NCBI GenBank assembly: GCA_052144935.1
Contig: JBKQPR010000162.1
Span: 1 to 64,000, forward strand
Direction: 5' to 3'
Source: JOPF133 sp052144935
Lineage (GTDB): Bacteria; Acidobacteriota; Terriglobia; Bryobacterales; Bryobacteraceae
Length of the DNA stretch: 64,000 bases
The notes under the pieces were generated by a model. The model was not told where the DNA came from. It did not search any database and saw only the letters and a program-made list of their open reading frames with translations. Shown here in pieces: positions 25,348-33,855 of this stretch; the first letter of the stretch is position 1, and the number at the start of each line of letters is the position of its first letter. Both the position numbers and the translations under genes were made by a program.

Positions 25348-27329
25348 CGGAAGACCTCCAGGTCGCCCTCAAGAAATACTGGGGCTACGACACATTCCGC
25401 CCACTGCAGGAGCGCATCATCCAGAGCCTCATGACTGGGCACGATGCGGCCGTGGTGATGCCCACGGGCGGCGGGAAATCGCTCTGCTACCAGTTGCCCG
25501 CGCTGGCCCTGGCCAAGACCGTGGTGGTGATTTCGCCGCTAATCGCGCTGATGCAGGACCAGGTGGCACAGCTTGCCGACATGGGGATTCCGGCGGCGCT
25601 CCTGAACAGCTCGCAGCAGCAAGACGAGCAGCGCACGGTGATGCGGGCGGCCGCGCAGGGAGCCTACCGGCTGCTGTACCTCTCCCCGGAACGGCTGGCC
25701 CGGCAGGACACCATCGCCTGGCTCAAGCGCGTCCCGGTGGCCTTCTTCGCCATCGACGAAGCCCACTGCATTTCGGAATGGGGCCACGAGTTCCGGCCGG
25801 AGTACCGCCAGCTCAGCTCGCTGCGGCAGAATTTTCCGGAAATGCCCATCGCCGCGTTTACCGCCAGCGCCACGCGGCGCGTGAGGCAGGATATCCTGGA
25901 CCAGCTCCAGCTTCGCGAGCCGCACAAGTACATCGCCAGCTTCCATCGCGTCAACCTGCGATACCTCGTGGAGCAGTGCGACAAGGAGACGCACCGCCGC
26001 CGGCTGATGGCGGCGTTGAAGGCCTACGCGGGGCAGAGCGTGATCGTCTACGCGCCCACCATCGCGGAGGTGGAGCGCACAGTGGACTACCTGGAGGACC
26101 GGCGCATCGCCGCGGTGCCCTATCACGGCCAGATGGAAACTCCGGTTCGCCGCCGCAATCAGGAGGCCTGGATGAACGACGAGGTGCGGGTGCTGGTGGG
26201 CACCATCGCGTTCGGGCTGGGCATCAACAAGCCGGCCGTGCGGGCGGTGATTCATACCTCGCTGCCGAAGTCCATCGAGCAGTATTACCAGGAGGCCGGA
26301 CGGGCCGGACGCGATGGCCTGCCGGCCGATTGCGTGCTGTTGTGGCAGCCCAAGGACGCCGGTCTCCTGGCCTACTTCATCGAACAACTGCAAGATCCCG
26401 CCGAGAAGGAACGCGCCTGGCAGCGCTACCGCACCATCCGAAATTTCGTGGAGAGCGCGCGCTGCCGGCACTTCCAGGTGTGCATGCATTTCGGGCAGAC
26501 TCCCAAATGGCAGCGCTGCGGGATGTGCGATGTGTGCGGGAATCTTCCCGAATGGATGAAGACGGGGGCGGCGGAGCCGCGGGTGAAGACCAAGCGGGCC
26601 AGGAAGGCGCAGCGGCCGGCGGGGCAGCCGGCCTGGGAGGCCCCGCCGCCGGTAATGCCGCCGCAACCGTTGCGCGAGGAACATCCCGCACCGAGGCTGC
26701 AGCCCTTGCCGCAGCCCAGACCGCAGCCAGTCCGCGCGGGCGGCGAGGCCGCCGACCTGATCGACTTCCTCAAGGAATGGCGTCGCCGTAAGGCGCAGCG
26801 CTTGTCCGTGCCCGCCTACGTGGTACTGAGCGACGCGGCGATCGAGGATCTGTGCCGCAAGCAGCCCACCAATCTGCGCGAGCTGCTGGCCGTCAATGGC
26901 TTTGGCGAGCGCAAAGCGGAATTGTACGGCAGCGAGATCTTCTCGGCCTTCGAGGCCTTTCGCAAAGGCGCGCGGGCGGCGGCGCGGGAAGTGGCGCAGG
27001 TTTCTCCCGCCGAGGAGACGCTGCGGTTGCTGGCGGAGGGCAAGAGCTTCGCGGAAATCGCCGCCATCCGTGGGCGGCAGCCCTCCACCGTGATCAACAT
27101 GGTGGCCGACCTGGTGGAAAAGGGCCGCGTGGAATACGACCTGGATTGGGTGGGCGCGGAGAACCACCAGCGCATTCTGGAAGCCATCGGATTGCACGGG
27201 TCGCATTGGCTGAAGCCGCTGCGGGAGGCCCTGCCGGCGGAAATCACCTACGAGCAGATCCGCCTGGTGGTGGCGTTCACGCGGCGGAAAGAAAATCAGC
27301 CACAGATGAACACAGATGAACACGGATAA
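25344..27329 (+). CDS. recQ: ATP-dependent DNA helicase RecQ
   Basis: A superfamily 2 helicase of about 661 residues. Motif I is MPTGGGKSLCYQ, motif II AIDEAHCISEWGHEFRPEY (DEAH), motif III TASATRR, motif VI QEAGRAGRDG. A zinc-binding segment follows (RCRHFQVCMHFG, then RCGMCDVCG), then a Pro-rich linker, an HRDC domain (LIDFLKEWRRRKAQRLSV...) and a C-terminal helix-turn-helix-like domain (LLAEGKSFAEIAAIRG). RecQ unwinds structured DNA in repair. The true start is uncertain: TTG at 25344 overlaps the previous stop; TTG at 25326 is also in frame. The last residues (QPQMNTDEHG) are encoded by a dispersed repeat. Confidence 0.88.
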   Translation: MTEDLQVALKKYWGYDTFRPLQERIIQSLMTGHDAAVVMPTGGGKSLCYQLPALALAKTVVVISPLIALMQDQVAQLADMGIPAALLNSSQQQDEQRTVMRAAAQGAYRLLYLSPERLARQDTIAWLKRVPVAFFAIDEAHCISEWGHEFRPEYRQLSSLRQNFPEMPIAAFTASATRRVRQDILDQLQLREPHKYIASFHRVNLRYLVEQCDKETHRRRLMAALKAYAGQSVIVYAPTIAEVERTVDYLEDRRIAAVPYHGQMETPVRRRNQEAWMNDEVRVLVGTIAFGLGINKPAVRAVIHTSLPKSIEQYYQEAGRAGRDGLPADCVLLWQPKDAGLLAYFIEQLQDPAEKERAWQRYRTIRNFVESARCRHFQVCMHFGQTPKWQRCGMCDVCGNLPEWMKTGAAEPRVKTKRARKAQRPAGQPAWEAPPPVMPPQPLREEHPAPRLQPLPQPRPQPVRAGGEAADLIDFLKEWRRRKAQRLSVPAYVVLSDAAIEDLCRKQPTNLRELLAVNGFGERKAELYGSEIFSAFEAFRKGARAAAREVAQVSPAEETLRLLAEGKSFAEIAAIRGRQPSTVINMVADLVEKGRVEYDLDWVGAENHQRILEAIGLHGSHWLKPLREALPAEITYEQIRLVVAFTRRKENQPQMNTDEHG

Positions 27330-27360
27330 AAACAGGGGTGTTATCTGTGTTTATGTGTGG
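27300..27360. repeat. CACAGATGAACACAGAT inverted repeat, probable bidirectional terminator
   Basis: Left arm CCACAGATGAACACAGAT; right arm ATCTGTGTTTATGTGTGG; the loop has about 25 bases. It lies between the convergent recQ and DUF948-like genes and supplies the last codons and stop of recQ. The sequence type (CACAGATxAACACAGAT) is widespread between genes in environmental bacteria. Confidence 0.6.
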
Positions 27361-27374
27361 CTAAACTTGGCCGT

Positions 27375-28010
27375 TCAGATAAACATCTCTTCGTCCTGCG
27401 TGGCGGAATCCACGGAGGACCTGCGGGGACCCTTGACCAGGGTGGAAACCGCGGCCGAAATGCCCGCCGCGATGCCGTTGACTTCGCGCACCGGACGCAT
27501 CACCGCGTGCCGGATCGATTCGCCGGCATGTTCCACCTGGTCAACGGTGCTCTCCACCGCGTTATCGATCTGTTCGAGGCGGTTGCGGGCGCGGTCGCCG
27601 GCTTCGTAGATCAGGTCGCCGATGCGCTCCACCTGCTGCCGCCCGGTTTCGGCGATGGCCACCGCTTCGACGCAAACCTCGGAAACCCGCGGGCGGTTGT
27701 CTTCGACGATGTGATTCAGGTTGGTCAGCACGGTGGCTGCCCTGTCCGCCACCTGGCCTATTCTCTCCGCGGCGGCACCGGCCTTCTCGAACGCAGGGAC
27801 CGCCCTGTCGATGAGCGGTCCGGCCTTCTCCACCACCGGTGCGAGCTTGACCAGCACCGGTTCGGCTTGCTGCACCAGGGTGTCGACCCGCTGCTCGATC
27901 GCCCGGGCAACGCGGTAGATCGCGGACATCGAGATGGCCAGCACGATAGAGGCGATCGCCGCCAAGCCCACGCCCACCGCGATCACGATGCGAAAGGCAT
28001 TATCGTCCAT
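27375..28010 (-). CDS. DUF948-like membrane protein with long helical domain
   Basis: A 211-residue protein with one N-terminal membrane helix (FRIVIAVGVGLAAIASIVLAIS), followed by a single long helical region of regular heptad character (IEQRVDTLVQQAEPVLVKLAPVVEKAG...). The shape is that of DUF948/YtxG-type general-stress proteins and suggests a coiled-coil or four-helix assembly at the membrane. It is 25 bp downstream of the YtxH-like gene on the same strand, as these two families commonly pair. A membrane-stress or envelope scaffolding role is inferred from that pairing. The C-terminal tail is acidic. Confidence 0.75.
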   Translation of the reverse strand: MDDNAFRIVIAVGVGLAAIASIVLAISMSAIYRVARAIEQRVDTLVQQAEPVLVKLAPVVEKAGPLIDRAVPAFEKAGAAAERIGQVADRAATVLTNLNHIVEDNRPRVSEVCVEAVAIAETGRQQVERIGDLIYEAGDRARNRLEQIDNAVESTVDQVEHAGESIRHAVMRPVREVNGIAAGISAAVSTLVKGPRRSSVDSATQDEEMFI

Positions 28011-28035
28011 GTGGAGAATCCCTTTGGGATCGTGG

Positions 28036-28344
28036 CTAGCTGGCTTCGCCTTCGGCCGGCGGCGGCTGGCGGTTCACGGTGTCGCGATAGGCCTGTTTGC
28101 CGGCTTCCACGGCGTCGGCCAGGTTGGTCTTCTGGCGGCCCAAGGCCTCTTTGCCCTTGTCCACCCACTCCGAGGCGGTCTGCTGCACCTGCGATCCTTG
28201 TTTCTTCAGATAGTCCGCGCCTTCGCCCGCCTTGTCGCGGATCAGCCCGCGGGTTTCCTCGCCGGATTTGGGCGCGAACAGGATGCCCAAACCGACACCC
28301 ACGCCCAAACCCAGCAGGAAGCTGGAGAGCCCGTTCTTATTCAT
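28036..28344 (-). CDS. YtxH domain-containing small membrane protein
   Basis: A 102-residue protein with a single glycine-rich membrane helix (FLLGLGVGVGLGILFAPKSG), the sequence GxxLGxLFAPKSGxETR being the YtxH hallmark, followed by an amphipathic helix (ADYLKKQGSQVQQTASEWVDKGKEALG). YtxH proteins are general-stress proteins of unknown mechanism in Bacillus and are widespread. It is the first gene of a two-gene unit with the DUF948-like protein and divergent from recX. The start is preceded by AGGAGGATAT, a very strong ribosome binding site. Confidence 0.88.
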   Translation of the reverse strand: MNKNGLSSFLLGLGVGVGLGILFAPKSGEETRGLIRDKAGEGADYLKKQGSQVQQTASEWVDKGKEALGRQKTNLADAVEAGKQAYRDTVNRQPPPAEGEAS

Positions 28345-28406
28345 ATATCCTCCTCAGTAAGCCGCATCATGTATTAACGGGAAAGCCACCCTACTTCAGT
28401 TTTCAG

Positions 28407-28412
28407 TATACT
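28407..28412 (+). promoter_or_regulatory. -10 box (TATACT) before recX
   Basis: TATACT ends 20 bases before the recX ATG. Confidence 0.35.
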
Positions 28413-28432
28413 CCCCATGGGATTGGTGAATC

Positions 28433-28981
28433 ATGGAGGAACGGAAATCGCGCCTGCTGGACGCCGAGGCGCTGTGGACATACGCACTGAAGGTGCTGGG
28501 CGGACGCGCCCACTCCACCGGCGAGCTGCGGGAAAAACTGCGCCGCCGCGCCGCGCGAGCCGCCGACGTGGACAGCGTGCTGGCGCGTTTGAAAGACGCC
28601 CATTACCTGGACGACCAGCGCTTTGCGGAGGGCTTTGCCAACGCCCGGTTGAGCGGCGAGGGAATGGGGATGAGACGGGTGATGGACGACCTCCGCCAGC
28701 GCCGCGTGGCGCCCACGCTGGCCCAGCGGACCGTGGAAAAAGTGTATCGCGATGTGGACGAGGAGGCGCTCATCGAAGAGTGGGTCCGGCGGAAGTACCG
28801 CCTGGCGCTGCGCGAAGGTCTGTTCCAGCAGGACAAGGACTGGGCCGGGGCCTACCGGCGTCTGCTGCGCGCGGGTTTCCGGACGGCGGAGATCGTGAAG
28901 GTGCTGAAGCGGTTCGCCAGGAACCCGGAGTTGCTGGACCAATTGGAGCCGCCCGAGGAGGAGGGGGAGGGGGGGGTCTGA
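28433..28981 (+). CDS. recX: Regulatory protein RecX
   Basis: A 182-residue RecX, modulator of RecA filaments. It contains three-helix tandem repeats: LWTYALKVLGGRAHSTGELREKL, then VDSVLARLKDAHYLDDQRFAEGFANARL, GMRRVMDDLRQRRVA, and the C-terminal GLFQQDKDWAGAYRRLLRAGFRTAEI. The tail is acidic and Gly/Glu-rich (PPEEEGEGGV). The ATG at 28433 follows a TATACT box at 28407. recA is not in the window, so recX is apparently unlinked. It fits the recombination neighbourhood with ruvAB and recQ. Confidence 0.88.
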   Translation: MEERKSRLLDAEALWTYALKVLGGRAHSTGELREKLRRRAARAADVDSVLARLKDAHYLDDQRFAEGFANARLSGEGMGMRRVMDDLRQRRVAPTLAQRTVEKVYRDVDEEALIEEWVRRKYRLALREGLFQQDKDWAGAYRRLLRAGFRTAEIVKVLKRFARNPELLDQLEPPEEEGEGGV

Positions 28982-29339
28982 AAGACGCGCGCACGCGCCA
29001 GCAAGCGCCGCCCCAGCCTCGCCCGCCCAAATCCGTCCAGGCGGGCGGCTTTGCTTTCGAGCCGCTCGGCCGCCCGATCGCATCTGTGCACAGGCTCATC
29101 CGCGCTATTCCGGCAGGGTCGCTCGTGTTATTGAAGGTCGCGTCCCCAGCGGCAACCGGCTGCCGTTCCGCGCGCCGGAGCACCGCCGGGTGGCTGGCCG
29201 CTCAGAATCGTTCCGGCGGCGGGCCTCCGGCGCCGGCGGCGCCCACCCATGCCGACATCCTGCGCGGCGCGTACGGGCCGTATCGCGCCAATTTCCTAAT
29301 ACGTTGGGAGATCCCCCGGCTCTGCCGGGGAGGCAGCAG

Positions 29340-29842
29340 GCCCGCATTCGCGTTCTCAGCGTCGATGATCATCACCTGTTGCGCGAAGGCATTTCGAAGA
29401 TCATCAATGACCAGCCGGATATGGTCGTGGTGGCGCAGGCAACAAGCGGAGGTGAAGCCATTCAACAATTTCGGCGGCACCGGCCCGACGTGACGCTGCT
29501 GGACCTCAAATCGCCGGATATTCATGGTATCGACGTCCTGGTCACAATCCGGGCGGAGTTTTGTGACCCGCGAATTGCGATGCTGACGACCGCCCAAGGA
29601 GACGTGGAAATCCAGCGGGCCCTGGAAGCGGGGGCTTGGGCTTGCATTTTAAAGAGCGCGTCTCCGCAGGAGTTAACTCAGGCGATCCGGCAAGTTCACG
29701 CCGGAAAGAAGTGTGTTCCCGCTGAAGTGGCGGCACGACTTTTATAGCTGAACATATCAGCGACGACGACCTGACCGCTCGTGAGCTTGAGGTGTTACGA
29801 CATCTTACGACATATAGCCGGGTGGAATCGAAATTGAGATAG
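29340..29842 (+). pseudogene. Decayed NarL/FixJ-type response regulator
   Basis: Receiver-domain sequence is clear: IRVLSVDDHHLLREGISKII at the start, the phosphorylation site region DVTLLDLKSPDIHGIDVL, Thr in AMLTTA and Lys in CILKSASPQELTQAIR. It ends with a stop at 29745-29747 just before the expected linker. In the +1 frame the homology continues (AEHISDDDLTARELEVLRHL) into the beginning of the LuxR/NarL helix-turn-helix. It then stops at 29842, without the recognition helix. No credible start codon lies next to the receiver; the open frame extends upstream to a GTG at 29190 through unrelated sequence. It is therefore a remnant with frameshift and truncation; no partner kinase is adjacent. 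Confidence 0.75.
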
Positions 29843-29921
29843 CGGTGACCTGCTCTTTCGATTGCCGTACGCCGCGGGTCCGCCGGGATTCGTCTCGGCG
29901 CGTGGGTGCGAAGAACGCCCA

Positions 29922-32366
29922 CTAACTCACTTTTTCGAACACCACGAATCCGTGCGCCGGGATCACCGCGTTGATCTGGCCGCCATTCACCGGCAACGTG
30001 GCGCCGCCATTGCCTACATTGTCGCCTCCATAGATGGCGGCATCGCTATTGAAAATCTCCAGCCATCCGCCCGAAGCGAGGCGCGACGAGTCCGTGCCGA
30101 TCACATACCCGTGATCGAAGGGCGCGTCGTTCAGGCTCGCCAACACCAGCAATTGCTGGCTAGGGGAGGTGCGGGTCATCGCGATCACGCGGTTGTCATT
30201 ATCGGCGCAGATCACATCGAGCGCGCGCGACCGCGCCGCCGGATTCGCTGTCACCAGCCGGATCAGGTCCTGATAGAAGCGGAACAGGAACTGCCCGTCG
30301 CCCGTCCGCTCGCCGATGAGATCTTCCTTATTCAAGTTGAAATTGTTGTACTGAAAATACTTCGCCGCGCCAATCTCTTCGCCCATCAGGAACATGGGCG
30401 TCCCGGCCGACAGAGCCGACAGACCGAAAGCGAAGCGGCTGCGCGCCTCGGCATACTTCCGCGTGTCGCCAACCAGCGGCGCCTGATTCACCGCCGTCAC
30501 GATGGTGCGCTCGGTGTTGGGGTCATTGCCGGCCTCGTCGTGATTCTCGTGATAGGCGATGGTGTTGGATTGCGTACCCAGCAGCGCTCCGGCGAAGTAA
30601 TCCATGTGGAGCGGCCCGGCGGCGCCATAGCCCGCATTCTTCAGCAGCTTCGCGTAGTTGTCGCCGTAGTCACCGTCGCCAATCAGATGATGATAGAAAT
30701 CCGCGTACCAAACCGCGTCGAATCCAATGCCTCCCTGAGCCTGCGGCTGCGTCATGGCGCTCCACCCGGTATGGTCCTCGGCGATCAGGAACGCCTGCGG
30801 ATTCACCATCTTCACCGTCCGGGCCAATTCCCGCAGAAACTTGATCCCGTACAGATTCGCGTCGCCGATGGACTCTCCATTGAAATTCAGTGAGTTGTTC
30901 TGGTGAATGGCGTCGGTCAGGTCCACCCGCAGTCCGTCGAAGTGAAAGTCGTCCAGCACAGCCGCCGCGCTGCTGGTGAACATCTGGCGCACGTTCTCTT
31001 CGCTGAAGCGCGGAGTGTATCCGCTGGAACCGTTGTTCAGGTATCCGCCGTTGATGTTCCCCGGGTAGTCCGTGGGCAGCCCCTGATACCAGTACCAACT
31101 GTTATCTTGCGGCGCGATATTGGGGTCCGCATCGTATCCCCACTCCGATCGTTCGTTGTCCGCCGTCGCGAAGTGGTTGTACACCACGTCCAGGATGACG
31201 GCGATGCCCCGCTGGTGGCACGCACGCACGAAATGCTTCATTTGATTGGCGCCGCCCGCGCTGGTCTGCAGACAGAAGAACAGCGAAGTCCCATAGCCCC
31301 ACTGCAGATCGCCATCGAATTCCATCACCGGCAGCAGCTCCACGGCGTTCACCCCAAGGCCCGTCAACTGGTCCACAAATGCCATCGCATCGGCAAAGGT
31401 TCCCTCCGACGTCGAAGGAAATCCGAGAGAACCCACGTGCAGCTCGTAGATGACCAGGTCCTCAAGGTTAGTCGGAGGCATTTGCCCGGCAGTGTATTCG
31501 CTGGCCCAGAACTCTTCCGCCGGAATCAGCGTCTGCTTGGCGATGCCCGTATCGTCGAAGTCCCCGGTCACTTGATCCGGATCGGAGACCACCGAACAAC
31601 TTACGATCCCGTCCAGATCCAGGTAAGAGCCTTGATAGTCCGCCCCGCCCGGATTGGTCGCGCCGCGGCCCACCTGGTTGCGGGAGAAAATGTCGACCTT
31701 ATAAGTCGCCTCGCCCTGCTCATTGGTGACCCGGTACATGTACAGGCGATTCATGTACGCGCCGAAGTCGGCGAGCGCCGGCGGGTCACTCTCCCAAATG
31801 CCGCCGCCCTTCAGAGCCAGCGGCACCACCGTGGCCGCCGGGTCCACGCCTGTGCCGTCGTCGGCGACATAGCCCGTGGGCGTGCCGCTCGCTAAGTCGA
31901 ATGGAGCGAAAACCACTTCGACCTTACTGGCATGGGGCGCCCACACCGCGAACCTTATGCCCGGGAGCGGCGATCCCGGCTGGAAATACTTCTGCGCGCC
32001 GAACCTGCGCCCTGTCACGAACCAGTAATCCTGCTGGGATTCGCCCGCCGCCAGAACAAAGCTTCGAACCTGCTGGTCCGAGTTCTCATCCGGCGTCTCG
32101 GTTGCCACCACCCAAGTGTCCGGCGCGCCCTCCATATCGGCCAGCACGCCCCATTGGAAAGTGGTTCCGGCCTGGCTTGCGTCGAACGGCACACTAGCCT
32201 CAAAAGCGTCGCAGCCGGTCTCATCTTGCGATTCGGCCATCGGCGCTTCCGTCCATTGATTGGAAAATTGGCCCGTGGCATTCCAGCTTCCGGACAGCCT
32301 GACATTGCTGAACAGGCGGCGCTTTACGCCGCTATGAAACGTGAAATTGACGGCGATTTGCGCCAT
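29922..32366 (-). CDS. GH13 alpha-glucan branching-type enzyme
   Basis: An 814-residue cytoplasmic-looking enzyme of family GH13. An N-terminal carbohydrate-module-like region (NFTFHSGVKRRLFSNVRLSGSWN) precedes a CBM48-type domain (FAVWAPHASKVEVVFAPF) and the (beta/alpha)8 barrel. Key residues: nucleophile Asp in GLRVDLTDA (about residue 482), acid/base Glu in LIAEDHTGW (about 528), transition-state Asp in YHENHDEAGN (about 608). The order and the HENHDE sequence are most like 1,4-alpha-glucan branching enzymes or related GH13_9-type proteins; debranching or transferase activity cannot be excluded. A GAGGAG ribosome binding site lies before the ATG inside a hairpin. No glycogen genes are adjacent. 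Confidence 0.8.
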   Translation of the reverse strand: MAQIAVNFTFHSGVKRRLFSNVRLSGSWNATGQFSNQWTEAPMAESQDETGCDAFEASVPFDASQAGTTFQWGVLADMEGAPDTWVVATETPDENSDQQVRSFVLAAGESQQDYWFVTGRRFGAQKYFQPGSPLPGIRFAVWAPHASKVEVVFAPFDLASGTPTGYVADDGTGVDPAATVVPLALKGGGIWESDPPALADFGAYMNRLYMYRVTNEQGEATYKVDIFSRNQVGRGATNPGGADYQGSYLDLDGIVSCSVVSDPDQVTGDFDDTGIAKQTLIPAEEFWASEYTAGQMPPTNLEDLVIYELHVGSLGFPSTSEGTFADAMAFVDQLTGLGVNAVELLPVMEFDGDLQWGYGTSLFFCLQTSAGGANQMKHFVRACHQRGIAVILDVVYNHFATADNERSEWGYDADPNIAPQDNSWYWYQGLPTDYPGNINGGYLNNGSSGYTPRFSEENVRQMFTSSAAAVLDDFHFDGLRVDLTDAIHQNNSLNFNGESIGDANLYGIKFLRELARTVKMVNPQAFLIAEDHTGWSAMTQPQAQGGIGFDAVWYADFYHHLIGDGDYGDNYAKLLKNAGYGAAGPLHMDYFAGALLGTQSNTIAYHENHDEAGNDPNTERTIVTAVNQAPLVGDTRKYAEARSRFAFGLSALSAGTPMFLMGEEIGAAKYFQYNNFNLNKEDLIGERTGDGQFLFRFYQDLIRLVTANPAARSRALDVICADNDNRVIAMTRTSPSQQLLVLASLNDAPFDHGYVIGTDSSRLASGGWLEIFNSDAAIYGGDNVGNGGATLPVNGGQINAVIPAHGFVVFEKVS

Positions 32367-32377
32367 TTGCGATCACT

Positions 32378-32415
32378 CCTCGCGATGGGCAGCCACAAGA
32401 CTGCTGCCCACGAGG
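32378..32415 (-). promoter_or_regulatory. 5' leader hairpin overlapping the ribosome binding site of the GH13 gene
   Basis: In transcript sense: CCTCG TGGGCAGC loop GCTGCCCA TCG CGAGG, an 8-bp plus 5-bp stem with a short bulge. The 3' arm ends in CGAGG, directly joined to AGTGATCGCAAATG, so the stem takes in most of the GAGGAG ribosome binding site. It could reduce translation unless opened. Confidence 0.5.
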
Positions 32416-32748
32416 ATCGCACAAATCGCGGCACGCCGGACACGCATTGCAGCCGCTGCCCAGGAAAGCCAGTCGCAATTGTCAGAACCCGCTTCACGCA
32501 ATGGATCTGTGAAGTTAATTTTCGCTAATCCGGTGGCGCTGCTCATTTCAGCCAGTGCGGTACGCAAAATAGAATTCGCGGCCGGTTCATACTCGCCGCC
32601 GGCCGGCCGGTCTCAGGCGCTTCCCGCTCGAAGCTCGCTCCGAACTTCGCCGGCAACGTTGCGGATACCGCCGCCTCAGTTCCAGCACCTCCGGCGCCAC
32701 TTGTTGCGGGACCTCCTTGGAACTATGGTGCGGCCGGACGATGTCCGC

Positions 32749-33735
32749 TTATTTCCCCTCGGCGGGCGTTTGCGCCTTCAGGAATGCGTCCACATTGCTC
32801 TTGTCGATGAGAGTGGCGCCGGTGTCGACAAACACCGGCAGGGGGGAGCGCGTGTCTTGCGTCCAGTTCCCATCCAGGCTCGGGAGCTTGTAGTGATGCA
32901 CCATGTCGAGGATGAGGGCGCCGAAATGCGCCATGGTGAAGGGTTTCTGCGCGATGGTTGCAGCGATCCTTCCCTTCTGGATCCAGCTCAGCGTATTGTC
33001 GTCCGTATCCATCGCGACCAGGACTTTGTTTTCGACCTTCTCCCGGTCCAGCACGTCCGCGACCTCCTGACATGAAGTGCTCACCAGGCAGACGAAAGCA
33101 TCCGGCATGGATTTGCCCTTGACAATCTCCTGGGTGGTATCGTATGCGATGGTCGGGCTGCCTTTCACATCGACGATTCGGACAATCTTGATCTGCGGAT
33201 GGTCGGCCAGGATATTCTTGTAACCTTGTAATCGCTCGTCGAGATTGAGCTGTCCCGGCATGGTGAAGACGACCACCTCGCCTTTACCATGCAGCCGGTC
33301 GGTGAGGACGCGTCCTCCCATCAGTCCCGCCTGATAATTGTTCGTGCCGATAAAGGTCAGGCGCTTGCTAGTCGGGGCATCCGCGTCGATGGTGATGACC
33401 GGGATGCCTTGCGCGATCGCGGCGTCGATGGGGTCTTTCATGACCGTTGGATCGGCGGCTGAGACCAGGATGCCGGACGGTTTCTTGGCTACGGCATCGC
33501 GAAAGGCGTCCGCCTCGGCCTTCACGTCGTAGTTTTCAGGACCGACCACTTCGGCGGCCACTCCCAAGCCGTGCGCCGCCTTGATGAGTCCGGCTCCGGC
33601 TGCCTGCCAATAGCCGAGCTTGGTGGTTACGGACACCAGGTAATACTTTTCGAGGGCATCGTGCCGGGAACTACTGCAAGCTACAAGGCCCAGCATCAAC
33701 GTGGCGGAAGCGAACGCGGCGAGTGTTTTTTGCAT
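32749..33735 (-). CDS. Periplasmic sugar-binding lipoprotein (RbsB family)
   Basis: A 328-residue ABC-type substrate-binding protein of the ribose/LacI fold. Lipobox: LMLGLVACSSS. Two Rossmann-like lobes are visible: YYLVSVTTKLGYWQAAGAGLIKA, SGILVSAADPTVMKDPIDAAIAQGIPVITIDADAP, then FIGTNNYQAGLMGGRVL and VLVAMDTDDNTLSWIQKGRIAATIAQ. Ligand is probably a sugar or polyol. A good AAGGAGG lies 5 bp before the ATG, with TATACT upstream. No permease or ATPase gene flanks it, so it is an orphan component; it might serve a transporter elsewhere or a sensory protein. Confidence 0.85.
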   Translation of the reverse strand: MQKTLAAFASATLMLGLVACSSSRHDALEKYYLVSVTTKLGYWQAAGAGLIKAAHGLGVAAEVVGPENYDVKAEADAFRDAVAKKPSGILVSAADPTVMKDPIDAAIAQGIPVITIDADAPTSKRLTFIGTNNYQAGLMGGRVLTDRLHGKGEVVVFTMPGQLNLDERLQGYKNILADHPQIKIVRIVDVKGSPTIAYDTTQEIVKGKSMPDAFVCLVSTSCQEVADVLDREKVENKVLVAMDTDDNTLSWIQKGRIAATIAQKPFTMAHFGALILDMVHHYKLPSLDGNWTQDTRSPLPVFVDTGATLIDKSNVDAFLKAQTPAEGK

Positions 33736-33855
33736 GAAGTCCTCCTTGGCAAGTATAGCCGTTGCCCGGAGCCGCGTCGATACCGGCAGTCCCGCCCCCG
33801 TATTCCCGGCGGCTTGAGTCGTGGCCCTACCGTGAGCGGCCGCCGGCGCCCCCGG

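Noticed and set aside
28982..29339. Possible start of the response regulator in the GTG at 29190
   Set aside because: Sequence between 29190 and the receiver domain (29340) encodes Arg/Ala/Pro-rich nonsense and is not part of any response regulator.
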